A stretch of 15,984 nucleotides of DNA from contig JANQKO010000646.1 in NCBI GenBank assembly GCA_028281075.1, positions 1 to 15,984 on the forward strand. The letters run 5' to 3'. Origin of the DNA: Alphaproteobacteria bacterium (GTDB lineage: Bacteria > Pseudomonadota > Alphaproteobacteria > GCA-2731375). Positions 6,555-13,790 of the stretch are shown here, in pieces. The position numbers and the translations under genes were made by a program. The notes under the pieces were generated by a model. It ran no database searches and was not told the origin of the DNA. It saw only the letters and a program-made list of their open reading frames with translations. Positions within the stretch are counted from its first letter, which is position 1. Each line of letters starts with the position of its first letter.

Positions 6555-7508
6555 ATGCGTCTCAGTGCACATTTCAGTGGATATCAGTCGTCGACCGCGG
6601 CGCGGGGTATCGTCAACATCCTCCTGGCCGTGGCCCTGTTCGCCGTCATGGACGCGATCGTGAAATGGCTGTCGGCTTACTACCCGATCGCGCAGCTCGT
6701 GTTCTTCCGCAGCCTGCTCGCCTTCGTGCCGCTGTCGGTGCTGATCGTCCGCGACGGCGGCTGGCGGGACTTGCGGACGTCGCGGCCCGGCGGCCATATG
6801 CTGCGGTCACTGATCGGCCTTGCCTCGATGGCGCTCTTCTTCTGGGCCTTCGCCGTCCTGCCGCTGGCCGACGCCGTGGCGATCTCGTTCTCCGGACCGC
6901 TGTTCCTGACGTTGCTGTCGATCCCGCTGCTGGGCGAGAAGGTCGGGCCCCGGCGCTGGCTGGCGGTGCTGGCCGGCTTCGCCGGCGTGCTGCTGATCGT
7001 GCGCCCGGGCAGCGGCCTGTTCGGCCTGACGGCGCTGATCCCGGTCGGCGCGGCCCTGGGCTTCGCGCTGGCGATGATCTGCGTGCGCCGGCTCAGCGTC
7101 AGCGAAAGCAACACCGCGATCGTGTTCTATTTCACGCTGACCTGCACGGCCGTCAGCGGGCTGGCGCTGCCGTTCGAGTGGGTGACGCCGGCGCCCGGGC
7201 ACTGGCTGCCGCTGGTCGCCATCGGCCTGATCGGCGGCACGGCGCAATTGTTCATGACCCAGGCCTTCCGCCTGGCCCCGGCCTCGACCGTGGCGCCGTT
7301 CGAATACACGGCGATCGTCTTCGCGCTGCTGTTCGGCGCGCTGATCTGGCACGAGATCCCGGACGCCGGCATGCTGGCCGGCACCGCCATCGTGATCGCC
7401 AGCGGCCTCTACATCCTGCACCGCGAACTGCTGCGCAAGGGCGCGCCGACGCACGCCACGGCCGCGGCCCGCGGCGCCGTCGCCGGCGCGCAGCAGGCCG
7501 AGGATTGA
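6555..7508 (+). CDS. EamA-family (DMT superfamily) transporter
   Basis: A 317-residue integral membrane protein with about ten hydrophobic segments arranged as two EamA repeats (roughly residues 15-145 and 155-290). Typical features are the N-terminal segment with VALFAVMDAIVKWLS, the block LADAVAISFSGPLF, the LLGEKVGPRRWLAVLAGFAGVLLIVRPG stretch that ends the first repeat, and APFEYTAIVFALLFG in the second. The family contains drug/metabolite exporters such as YdcZ-, RhaT- and SAM-type carriers; the substrate cannot be predicted. The start at 6555 gives the usual short N-terminus before the first helix; no good ribosome binding site is seen and the frame is open upstream, so the start is moderately sure. 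The C-terminus is Ala/Gly-rich and cytoplasmic. The thioesterase gene follows 32 nt later and may be co-transcribed. Confidence 0.85.
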   Translation: MRLSAHFSGYQSSTAARGIVNILLAVALFAVMDAIVKWLSAYYPIAQLVFFRSLLAFVPLSVLIVRDGGWRDLRTSRPGGHMLRSLIGLASMALFFWAFAVLPLADAVAISFSGPLFLTLLSIPLLGEKVGPRRWLAVLAGFAGVLLIVRPGSGLFGLTALIPVGAALGFALAMICVRRLSVSESNTAIVFYFTLTCTAVSGLALPFEWVTPAPGHWLPLVAIGLIGGTAQLFMTQAFRLAPASTVAPFEYTAIVFALLFGALIWHEIPDAGMLAGTAIVIASGLYILHRELLRKGAPTHATAAARGAVAGAQQAED

Positions 7509-7540
7509 CCCCGCCGCGGCAGATCGCGTAAAGCCGGCCG

Positions 7541-7981
7541 ATGTCCGAGCCCTCCGCCCCGGCGCTCAGCCGCGAGACCGCCACCGCCCTGCTGCGCGAT
7601 AAGTTCGCGCCCTGGGTCCAGGCCCTGAACCTGTCGATCGAGGAGATCGGTCCCGACGGCGTCGCCATGCGCCTGCCCTATTCCGACGACCTCTGCCGCA
7701 CCGGCGGGCTGATCTGCGGCCAGGCGATGATGACACTGGCCGATACCTGCATGGTCTTCGTCGTCTCGGCAGCGCTCGGCGGCTTCCGCGAGATGGCGAC
7801 GGCGAGCCAGAACACCAGCTTCTTCCGCCCGGCCATCGGCACCGACGTCATCGCCCGTGGCCGGGCCTTGAAGACCGGCCGGCTGCTGGTGTTCGGCGAG
7901 GTCACGCTCTACGTCGACGGCGACGACCGGCCCGTGGCCCAGGCCACCAGCACCTACGCCCTGCCGCCGCCGAAAAGCTAA
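7541..7981 (+). CDS. PaaI-family hotdog-fold thioesterase
   Basis: A 146-residue single-domain hotdog protein. The family pattern is visible as GGLICGQAMMTLADTCM (about residues 55-71), with the helix carrying the acidic residue D68, followed by the TASQNTSFFRPA strand and a second strand pair ending VAQATSTYALPP. PaaI-type enzymes hydrolyse acyl- or aryl-CoA thioesters in the cytoplasm. Here the usual H-G-G before the helix is replaced by R-T-G-G, so substrate range, and even full activity, are open. It follows the permease gene by 32 nt on the same strand. Its stop codon overlaps the stop of the convergent PilZ gene, leaving no room for a terminator between them. Confidence 0.8.
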   Translation: MSEPSAPALSRETATALLRDKFAPWVQALNLSIEEIGPDGVAMRLPYSDDLCRTGGLICGQAMMTLADTCMVFVVSAALGGFREMATASQNTSFFRPAIGTDVIARGRALKTGRLLVFGEVTLYVDGDDRPVAQATSTYALPPPKS

Positions 7982-8310
7982 CCCGTCAGCTTCGGGGTGA
8001 TCCAGTCGACCACCTGCCGGCGCTGGTCGCGGTCGTAGAGGAACATCAGGCCGACGGTGCCGTCGGACAGGTGCACGACGCGGGCCGCCAGCGGGTCGAT
8101 CTCGTCCAGCTCCAGCACGACGATCTCGTCCTCGTCGACCCGCGCCTCGGTGACGACGCGGGCGCCGCCCTGCGAGATGTCGCGGACCCGGCAGCCGCTC
8201 GCCGCCGCGCGGGCGAACAGGCGCGCCGGCAGGTCGGTCTGCCAGCGCGGCCGGCAGCGCCGGTCGACCTTGGGATAGGCCCAGGAAGTGCTGGCGGCCT
8301 GTTGCGTCAT
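7978..8310 (-). CDS. PilZ-domain protein (putative c-di-GMP binding)
   Basis: A 110-residue protein consisting of one PilZ domain. Both halves of the c-di-GMP binding signature are present: R18-x3-R22 (RCRPR) and D44-x-S46-x2-G49 (DISQGG). The remaining residues form the expected beta-barrel pattern (ARVVTEARV, IVVLELDEI, ARVVHLSDGTVGLMF). Such small stand-alone PilZ proteins act in the cytoplasm as second-messenger adaptors for motility, surface polysaccharide or biofilm switching. The target is not evident from the neighbours. It is convergent with the thioesterase gene and shares the stop region with it. The next gene upstream is 88 nt away on the same strand. Confidence 0.85.
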   Translation of the reverse strand: MTQQAASTSWAYPKVDRRCRPRWQTDLPARLFARAAASGCRVRDISQGGARVVTEARVDEDEIVVLELDEIDPLAARVVHLSDGTVGLMFLYDRDQRRQVVDWITPKLTG

Positions 8311-8398
8311 CGGTCCGGTCGGCTGTTGCGGGAGCCGGCGATGTCGGGACCGTCCGGCGCCGCGCAGTCTGGCGCAGAGCGGTAAAGAATTGCTGAAA

Positions 8399-9592
8399 TC
8401 AATCCGCGCCGGCGGCGGGCCGCGCCGGCAGATACTGGGCCAGGGCCGACAGCAGCGACACCGCGGCGATCACCTGGAAGGCCGTCGCGTAGCTGCCCGT
8501 CGCCGCGACCAGCGCGGTGAAGGAGGCCGGGCCGACGACCAGGCCGAAATAGGTGAAGAACAGCGTGCCGCCGGTGGCCGCGCCGACCTGTCCGTCGGGC
8601 GCGATGCGGGCCACCTCGGCCAGGAACACGCCGTTCCAGCCGGCGACCGTGGCGCCGACGGCGGCGCAGACGGCGGCGATGGCCCAGAACGGCCAGGCCG
8701 GCGTGAACTGGGTCAGCAGGCCGATCAGCAGGGCGCCGGCGATGCCGATCAGCGTCAACAGCGGCCGCGCCGCGATCACCTGGTCGGCGAGCCAACCCCA
8801 TGCCACCCGCGCCACGACGCCGGCGATCTGCATGGCGGCGAAAGCGATCCCCGCCGTCACCAGGTCCAGGCCCACGACCTCGACCAGATAGGCGACCAGC
8901 ACCGAGAAGACGCAGATCTGCAGCGACGAATAGGCGAACGACGCCACCGTCAGCCGGCGCAGCGGCCGGTTCGCCAGCAGCAGCCGCAGCGATGACCAGG
9001 TCGCCCGCATGGACAGGCGCTGGTCCGGCCGCCGGTCGTCGTCGCAGCGCGCCCGCAGCGGCTGCACCAGCGCGGCGCCGATGACGGCCATGGCCGTGGC
9101 GGCCCAGGCCGCCGCCTGCCAGCCATGGCCGGCGGCGATCGGCGGAATGATCAGCCCGGTCAGCATGCCGCCCAGCGGCGCGCCGGACTGCTTGATCGAG
9201 AACACCAGCCCGCGCATGTTCGCCGGCGTCACCCGCGCCAGCACATGGCTGCCGGCGGGCGTGTTCGGGCCGTAGCCCAGGCCGATCAGCACCGCGCCGA
9301 CCAGGACCGCGGCCAGCGTGCCGGACGTGGTCAGCAGCAGGGCCAGCGCCGACAGCAGCAGCCCCACCTGCACCGTGCGGATGGCGCCATAGCGCCGAAT
9401 GACGGTGCCGATCCCGGCCGAGACGAACATCGCCACCAGGAAGACGATGGAGGTATAGGCGCCGATGGCGCTGGCGTCGATGCCGAGATCCCGGGCCACG
9501 ACGGGCGCCATCACCGGCACCGCCAGGAACAGGATGACCGAGACGGTCTGCAGCAACGTCATGCCGGCAAGGGGCCAGAAGACCTGGCGCAT
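8399..9592 (-). CDS. Major facilitator superfamily (MFS) transporter
   Basis: A 397-residue polytopic membrane protein with the length and roughly twelve hydrophobic segments of the MFS fold. Recognisable stretches include the first helix (LAGMTLLQTVSVILFLAVPVM), the substrate-path region VFSIKQSGAPLGGMLTGLIIP typical of the organic-anion or cyanate/glucarate-like MFS carriers, and a central cytoplasmic loop rich in Arg and Asp (about 185-205: RARCDDDRRPDQRL). The substrate is unknown. The gene is divergent from the SMP-30-like hydrolase operon across 149 bp, so the two may share regulation and the carrier might import or export a compound handled by that operon; this is only a positional argument. 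No clear ribosome binding site precedes the ATG at 9592; M11 is an alternative start that would shorten the first helix. Confidence 0.85.
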   Translation of the reverse strand: MRQVFWPLAGMTLLQTVSVILFLAVPVMAPVVARDLGIDASAIGAYTSIVFLVAMFVSAGIGTVIRRYGAIRTVQVGLLLSALALLLTTSGTLAAVLVGAVLIGLGYGPNTPAGSHVLARVTPANMRGLVFSIKQSGAPLGGMLTGLIIPPIAAGHGWQAAAWAATAMAVIGAALVQPLRARCDDDRRPDQRLSMRATWSSLRLLLANRPLRRLTVASFAYSSLQICVFSVLVAYLVEVVGLDLVTAGIAFAAMQIAGVVARVAWGWLADQVIAARPLLTLIGIAGALLIGLLTQFTPAWPFWAIAAVCAAVGATVAGWNGVFLAEVARIAPDGQVGAATGGTLFFTYFGLVVGPASFTALVAATGSYATAFQVIAAVSLLSALAQYLPARPAAGAD

Positions 9593-9678
9593 GTGCGTTC
9601 CAAACGGTTCCGGGCGGATGGACGGGGCAGGTCCCGCATTTCAGCGTCCGGGACGGTGTCCGGTCAACCGCCCGCGCT

Positions 9679-9706
9679 TTGCCCCGCCGCCGGCAATGGC
9701 CATAAT
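9679..9706 (+). promoter_or_regulatory. Candidate sigma70-type promoter for the SMP-30/dehydrogenase operon
   Basis: TTGCCC at 9679-9684 (four of six bases of the -35 consensus) and CATAAT at 9701-9706 (five of six of the -10 consensus) are separated by 16 bp. A start site near 9713 would give a leader of about 29 nt before the ATG at 9742. CATAAT stands out in a G+C-rich setting. An 11-bp palindrome, CGTCCGGGACG (9645-9655), lies 23 bp further upstream and could be a regulator site. Confidence 0.5.
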
Positions 9707-9741
9707 GGCGCCGCGAAAAAAGAACGACAGGGAAACGTCCG

Positions 9742-10734
9742 ATGACGACGACAGATAGCCCCGGTGGCTTCAAGGTGCGGCCGTCCGAGCTGGGGGTCCA
9801 TGGCCGGGGCCTGAAGCGGCCGGAATGCGTGCTGGCGACGGCGGCCGGCGACATCGTGGTCTCGCACTGGTCGCCGGACGGCGGCGGCGTCACCCAGATC
9901 CGGCCAGACGGCGGCCAGCGCGATATCACGGCGGCCGGCGCCATCGGCACCAACGGCTTCGCGATCACCGCCGAGGGCGACTTCCTGCTGGCCAACCTGC
10001 ACGACGACGGCGGCGGCGCCTGGCGCTTGCGCCGGGACGGCGACCTGACGCCGTTCCTGCTGGAGATCGACGGCGCGCGCCTGCCACCGGCAAATTTCGT
10101 CGGCATCGACCGGAAAAACCGCGTCTGGATCACCGTCAGCACCCGGCTGACGCCGCGGGCGCGCGCCTACCGGCCCGATGCATCGGACGGTTTCATCATC
10201 CTGGTCGACGACCGTGGCGCGCGCATCGCCGCCGACGGCCTGGGCTACACCAACGAGGCCGTGGTCGACGGCAGCGGCGACTGGCTCTACGTCAACGAGA
10301 CCTTCGGCCGGCGCATGTCGCGCTTCCGCATCGCCGGGGACGGCCGCCTGGGGCCGCGCGAAACCGTCGCCGAGTTCGGCCACGGCACCTATCCGGACGG
10401 CCTCGCCTTCGACGAGGCGGGCGGCGTTTGGCTGACCAGCGTGATCTCGAACCGCATCATCCGCATCGACGCTGACGGCGGCCAGCAGGTCATCCTGGAG
10501 GAATGCGATCCCGCGCGGCTCGACGTCATCGAGCGGGCGTTCCAGGCCGGCACCCTCGGCCGCGCGCACATGGATTCGATCGAGACCGAGGTCATGAAGA
10601 GCGTGTCGTCCATCGCCTTCGGCGGGCCCGACCGCAAGACCGCCTATCTCGGCAATCTGCTCGACGACAAGCTTTACACTTTCCGCAGCCCGGTCGCCGG
10701 GCTGAAACCGTCGCATTGGGAGATCGGCCTGTGA
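9742..10734 (+). CDS. SMP-30/gluconolactonase-like hydrolase
   Basis: A 330-residue six-bladed beta-propeller of the SMP-30/gluconolactonase/LRE family. The three expected metal ligands can be placed: Glu28 in RPECVL, Asn171 in YTNEAVVDG and Asp219 in YPDGLAFDE, with spacings close to those of human SMP-30. Repeated DxxGxxW/L strand motifs mark the blades (DEAGGVW, DRKNRVWIT). Family members open sugar lactones to the free acid using one divalent cation; some act on other esters. No signal peptide is present, so it is cytoplasmic. AGGGA lies 9 nt before the ATG. Its stop overlaps the GTG start of the next gene (GTGA), showing translational coupling with the dehydrogenase. Together the three genes suggest oxidation of a sugar or hydroxy acid through a lactone. 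The real substrate is unknown. Confidence 0.8.
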   Translation: MTTTDSPGGFKVRPSELGVHGRGLKRPECVLATAAGDIVVSHWSPDGGGVTQIRPDGGQRDITAAGAIGTNGFAITAEGDFLLANLHDDGGGAWRLRRDGDLTPFLLEIDGARLPPANFVGIDRKNRVWITVSTRLTPRARAYRPDASDGFIILVDDRGARIAADGLGYTNEAVVDGSGDWLYVNETFGRRMSRFRIAGDGRLGPRETVAEFGHGTYPDGLAFDEAGGVWLTSVISNRIIRIDADGGQQVILEECDPARLDVIERAFQAGTLGRAHMDSIETEVMKSVSSIAFGGPDRKTAYLGNLLDDKLYTFRSPVAGLKPSHWEIGL

Positions 10735-11828
10735 GCAACGAGATCGAGTTCCAGATCGCCGTCTTTCCCGGTGACGGCATCGGCATCGAAGTGATGGAGT
10801 CGGCGGTCGCGGTGCTCGACGCCGCGCGGGCCAGGGTCGGCGGCTTCAAGCTGGTGAATACCGAGCTTGAGGGCGGCGCCGGCTGCTACCGCGATACCGG
10901 CGTCGACCTGCCCGAGGAATCGCTGAAAGCGGCGGAAGCGGCCGACGCCATCCTGCTGGGCGCCATGGGCCTGCCCGACGTGCGCAAGCCCGACGGCACC
11001 GAGCTGGCGCCGCAGGTCGACATGCGGGTGCATTTCGACCTCTATGCCGGCGTGCGGCCGATCCGGACGATCCCGGGCGGGCCGAAGATCCTGGCCGACC
11101 CGCGGGCCGACCGGATCGACCTGATCCTGATCCGCGAGAGCACCGAAGGCCTGTTCGCGGCGCGCGGCAAGGGCGTGATCGAAGACGACCGCGAGGCCCG
11201 CGACACCATGGTGATCACCCGGCCGACCTCGGAGAAGCTGTTCGACTTCGGCTTTCGCCTCGCCGAACGGCGCAAGGCGAGCGGCCACGCCGGCAAGCTG
11301 ACGCTGGTCGACAAGGCGAACGTCTTCACCTCGATGGCCTTCTTCCGCAAGGTCTTCGACGAGCGCGCCGCCGCCTTCCCCGGGATCACGGCCGAGCACC
11401 TCTATGTCGACGCCTGCGCGCTGGACCTGGTGCGCCGGCCCTGGGACTTCGACGTCCTGGTCACCGAGAACATGTATGGCGATATCCTGTCGGACCTGGC
11501 CGCCGGCCTGGTCGGCGGCATGGGCTTCGCGCCGTCCGCCGATATCGGCGACGACAACGCCGTGTTCCAGCCGAGCCATGGCACCGCGCCGGACATCATG
11601 GGCACGGGCAAGGCCAACCCGACGGCGATGATCCTGTCGGCGGCGATGATGCTGGACTGGCTCGGCCACCGGCACGGCGTCGAGGCCTGCGAGACCGCGG
11701 CGGCCATGATCGGCCGGGCGCTGGAAACCGGCATCGGCGACGGCCGCATCCGCACCTTCGATGCCGGCGGCGGGAACACCACGGCCGAGGTCACCCGCGC
11801 CGTCATCGACATCATCAACAATGGCTGA
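10731..11828 (+). CDS. Isocitrate/isopropylmalate dehydrogenase family protein
   Basis: A 365-residue beta-decarboxylating dehydrogenase. The N-terminal FPGDGIGIEV nucleotide/substrate region, RESTEGLF (135-142), VDKANVF with the catalytic Lys195, Asp227 in YVDACALDLV, and the family signature NMYGDILSDLAAGLVGG (Asp251, Asp255) are all present. The family uses NAD(P) and Mg or Mn to oxidise and decarboxylate 2-hydroxy acids such as isocitrate, isopropylmalate, homoisocitrate, tartrate or malate. The position usually held by the catalytic Tyr of the REx-T-x-G-x-Y block is Phe142 here. This, and the absence of leuC/leuD neighbours, argues against a housekeeping LeuB. The start is GTG at 10731, overlapping the TGA of the upstream gene. 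Its own stop overlaps the next gene by 8 nt. It likely works in a catabolic pathway with its neighbours; substrate unknown. Confidence 0.85.
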   Translation: MSNEIEFQIAVFPGDGIGIEVMESAVAVLDAARARVGGFKLVNTELEGGAGCYRDTGVDLPEESLKAAEAADAILLGAMGLPDVRKPDGTELAPQVDMRVHFDLYAGVRPIRTIPGGPKILADPRADRIDLILIRESTEGLFAARGKGVIEDDREARDTMVITRPTSEKLFDFGFRLAERRKASGHAGKLTLVDKANVFTSMAFFRKVFDERAAAFPGITAEHLYVDACALDLVRRPWDFDVLVTENMYGDILSDLAAGLVGGMGFAPSADIGDDNAVFQPSHGTAPDIMGTGKANPTAMILSAAMMLDWLGHRHGVEACETAAAMIGRALETGIGDGRIRTFDAGGGNTTAEVTRAVIDIINNG

Positions 11829-12846
11829 CAAGGCACTGCGGGTCGCGGTCGTCGGCGCCGGCTATTTCGCACGGTTCCACCACGAGGCCTGGACGCGGCT
11901 GCCGCGGGCCGAACTGGCCGGCATCTGCGATCTCGACGCGGCGAAGGCCAGGGCGGCGGCGGACCGGACCGGCACGCGCGGCTTCGCCGACCTGGACGCG
12001 ATGCTGGATGCGGTGGCGCCCGATCTGGTCGACATCGCCACGCCGCCGGGGACCCACGACGCGCTGGTGCGCCGGGTCGCGGCGCGCGGCCTGCCGGTGA
12101 TCTGCCAGAAGCCGCTGGCGCCGACTTACGACGAGGCCGTGGCCGTGGTCGAGGCCGCGGAGGCCGCCGGCGTGATGCTGGCGGTGCACGAGAATTTCCG
12201 CTTCCAACCCTGGTTCCGGGAGGCGCGGCGGCTGATCGACGCCGGCCGGCTGGGCGCCCCGCACGGCATTACCTTCCGGCTGCGGCCCGGCGACGGCCAG
12301 GGCCGCGAGGCCTATCTGAACCGGCAGCCCTACTTCCAGACCATGGAACGGTTCCTGGTCCACGAGACCGGCATCCATTTCATCGACACCTTCCGGTTTC
12401 TGATGGGCGAGATCCGGTCGGTGTCGGCCGACCTGCGCCGGCTGAACCCGGTGATCGCCGGCGAGGACGCCGGCACCGTGGTCTTCCGCTTCGACGGCGG
12501 CGCGGCGGGCCTGTTCGACGCCAACCGCCTGAACGACCACGTGGCCGAGAACACGCGCCTGACCATGGGCGAGATGTGGCTCGAAGGCGCGGCCGGGGTT
12601 CTACGCCTGGACGGCCGCGGCCGGCTCTGGTGGAAGCCCCATGGCGGCGACGAGACCGAGCATGTCTTCGAATGGCGGCCGCGCGGTTTCGCCGGCGATG
12701 CCGTCCATGCCACGCAGGCGCATATCCTGGCGCACCTGCTGAACGGCGTGGCGCTGGTCAATTCCGGCCGGGACTACCTGCGCAATGTCGAGATCGAGGA
12801 GGCGATCTACCGGTCCGCCCGGGAAGGCCGGGTGATCGCGGTGTAG
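11821..12846 (+). CDS. Gfo/Idh/MocA family oxidoreductase
   Basis: A 341-residue NAD(P)-dependent oxidoreductase. An N-terminal Rossmann fold begins VAVVGAGYFARFHH (8-21), and ICDLD (35-39) ends the second strand. The catalytic Lys lies in Q96-K97-P98 (usually E-K-P; the Glu is Gln here). The second domain carries H181-ETGI-H186-FI-D189, the usual catalytic His/Asp cluster. Members oxidise or reduce sugars, inositols and their amino or acid derivatives; the exact substrate is not readable. The ATG at 11821 lies inside the end of the dehydrogenase gene (8-nt overlap), so all three genes of this operon are coupled. The stop is 22 nt from the convergent HupE-like gene, again without a visible terminator. 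Confidence 0.85.
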   Translation: MADKALRVAVVGAGYFARFHHEAWTRLPRAELAGICDLDAAKARAAADRTGTRGFADLDAMLDAVAPDLVDIATPPGTHDALVRRVAARGLPVICQKPLAPTYDEAVAVVEAAEAAGVMLAVHENFRFQPWFREARRLIDAGRLGAPHGITFRLRPGDGQGREAYLNRQPYFQTMERFLVHETGIHFIDTFRFLMGEIRSVSADLRRLNPVIAGEDAGTVVFRFDGGAAGLFDANRLNDHVAENTRLTMGEMWLEGAAGVLRLDGRGRLWWKPHGGDETEHVFEWRPRGFAGDAVHATQAHILAHLLNGVALVNSGRDYLRNVEIEEAIYRSAREGRVIAV

Positions 12847-12868
12847 CTCCAGCGGCGTCGACGGCAGG

Positions 12869-13456
12869 TCAGGCGACGGCGAACATGGCGATGCCGAAGG
12901 CGGCGACCAGGCCGCCGGCCGCCCGCAGGGCGGCTTCCGCCAGCCGGCTTTGCAGCATCAGGCCGAGTCCGACGCCCACCGCGTGCAGACCGGCCGTCGC
13001 CAGCGCGAAGCCGAAACCGTACAGCATCAGGCCGGCGCCGTCGGGAATCCCGGCGGCGTGCGCGAAGCCGTGGAACAGCGCCATCAGTCCGACGATCATC
13101 ATGCCGAACGGCACGTCGATCTGGGCGTTCAGCGCGATGATCACGCCCAGCAGGATCAACGAGCCGACGATGCCGAGCTCGACCGCCGGCAGCGCGACGC
13201 CGGCGACGCCGAGACCGCCGCCGACCAGCATGAGGACCAGGAAGCTCGCCGGCAGCAGCCACAACGCGCGGCCGCCGAGCTGCGCCGCCCACAGGCCGAC
13301 CGCCAGCATGGCGACGACATGGTCGGCACCGGACAGGGGGTGCACGAAACCCGCGCCGAAACCGCCCACCGTTGCATGGCCCGTGTGCGCGGCCGCCGAT
13401 CCAGCGGCCACCAGCAGCGGAACGGCCAGCGCCAAACACCTCGACCCGAGCTTCAT
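12869..13456 (-). CDS. HupE/UreJ-family metal permease
   Basis: A 195-residue membrane protein. A cleavable N-terminal signal (ending AGSAAA, residue 23) exposes an HTGH metal-binding-like start, followed by six or so hydrophobic helices. Diagnostic motifs are HPLSGADH (39-46) and FHGFAHA (128-134), the His-rich signatures of HupE/UreJ proteins, which bring nickel or cobalt into the cell for hydrogenase, urease or cobalamin enzymes. Three in-frame starts exist (GTG 13471, ATG 13462, ATG 13456). The last is chosen because AAGGG lies 6 nt upstream and it yields a normal signal peptide. No hydrogenase, urease or cobalamin gene is adjacent, so the metal and its user are unknown. It lies convergent to the catabolic operon and divergent from a microprotein gene. 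Confidence 0.85.
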   Translation of the reverse strand: MKLGSRCLALAVPLLVAAGSAAAHTGHATVGGFGAGFVHPLSGADHVVAMLAVGLWAAQLGGRALWLLPASFLVLMLVGGGLGVAGVALPAVELGIVGSLILLGVIIALNAQIDVPFGMMIVGLMALFHGFAHAAGIPDGAGLMLYGFGFALATAGLHAVGVGLGLMLQSRLAEAALRAAGGLVAAFGIAMFAVA

Positions 13457-13529
13457 TTGCATCCCTTTCACAGAATCATCACGCCGTCGCCACGATCATC
13501 GCATACGGGCATTGCGGTGCAACATAAAG

Positions 13530-13570
13530 TCCGGCCGCCAGACACGCGGACAGGCCGGAATTGGTTTTTT
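13530..13570 (+). terminator. Terminator-like hairpin followed by a T-run
   Basis: TCCGGCC (13530-13536) and GGCCGGA (13553-13559) are perfect complements around a 16-nt loop. After five bases (ATTGG) a run of six T follows at 13565-13570. The T-run suits transcription to the right, which would stop transcripts running antisense through the HupE-like gene. The gap between stem and T-run weakens the call. On the minus strand the same hairpin would lie in the leader of the HupE-like gene. Confidence 0.35.
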
Positions 13571-13601
13571 CTGAAACAGTGACGTCGCGCACTCGCGGAC
13601 C

Positions 13602-13617
13602 ATGGCGTCGACGCCAT
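13602..13617. promoter_or_regulatory. Perfect 16-bp palindrome, candidate operator
   Basis: ATGGCGTCGACGCCAT reads identically on both strands without a central spacer. It lies in the divergent gap between the HupE-like gene (start 13456) and the microprotein gene (start 13671), 54 bp before the latter. Length, symmetry and position fit the binding site of a dimeric regulator. The regulator is unknown. Confidence 0.5.
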
Positions 13618-13670
13618 ATCAAGGTCATCGGACGCATTTTACGAAAACCCCCGCCGTCTGGAGCAGAGCA

Positions 13671-13775
13671 ATGACCGAATTCGCGAAAGCCAACTGGAAC
13701 CGGGCGTTGAATACCTTCATGGCCGGCGCCGGCGTCTGGGCCGTCATCCTGTCGGCCATGGCGGTCGCCGGCTGA
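13671..13775 (+). CDS. Predicted 34-residue single-span membrane microprotein
   Basis: A short frame from ATG 13671 to TGA 13775. A ribosome binding site, GGAG, lies 7 nt before the ATG, which is good evidence for translation. The first 14 residues (MTEFAKANWNRALN) are polar with three basic residues; residues 15-34 (TFMAGAGVWAVILSAMAVAG) form one hydrophobic, Gly/Ala-rich segment long enough to cross the membrane. The orientation should be N-terminus inside. I do not recognise a family. Such proteins often regulate or stabilise larger membrane proteins or respond to envelope stress. It is divergent from the HupE-like permease across a gap holding a palindrome, so it could be its accessory factor; this is speculation. 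It is followed by a small hairpin and the convergent amidohydrolase gene. Confidence 0.5.
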   Translation: MTEFAKANWNRALNTFMAGAGVWAVILSAMAVAG

Positions 13776-13783
13776 TCGCCGGC
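13767..13783. terminator. Small hairpin between convergent genes
   Basis: GCCGGC occurs at 13767-13772 and again at 13778-13783, giving a 6-bp stem with a 5-nt loop that contains the microprotein stop codon. It lies between two convergent genes and may help end transcription in both directions, but no T-run follows on either side. GCCGGC is also self-complementary, so chance is possible. Confidence 0.25.
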
Positions 13784-13790
13784 TAGGCGG

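Noticed and set aside
9597..9611. GTTCC direct repeat with 10-bp spacing upstream of the MFS gene
   Set aside because: The words are only five bases long and have no third copy; too weak to call an operator.
8307..10142. A 611-codon minus-strand frame spanning the MFS gene, its promoter region and part of the SMP-30 gene
   Set aside because: It crosses real genes on both strands, is low-complexity Arg/Ala/Gly-rich and shows no domain.
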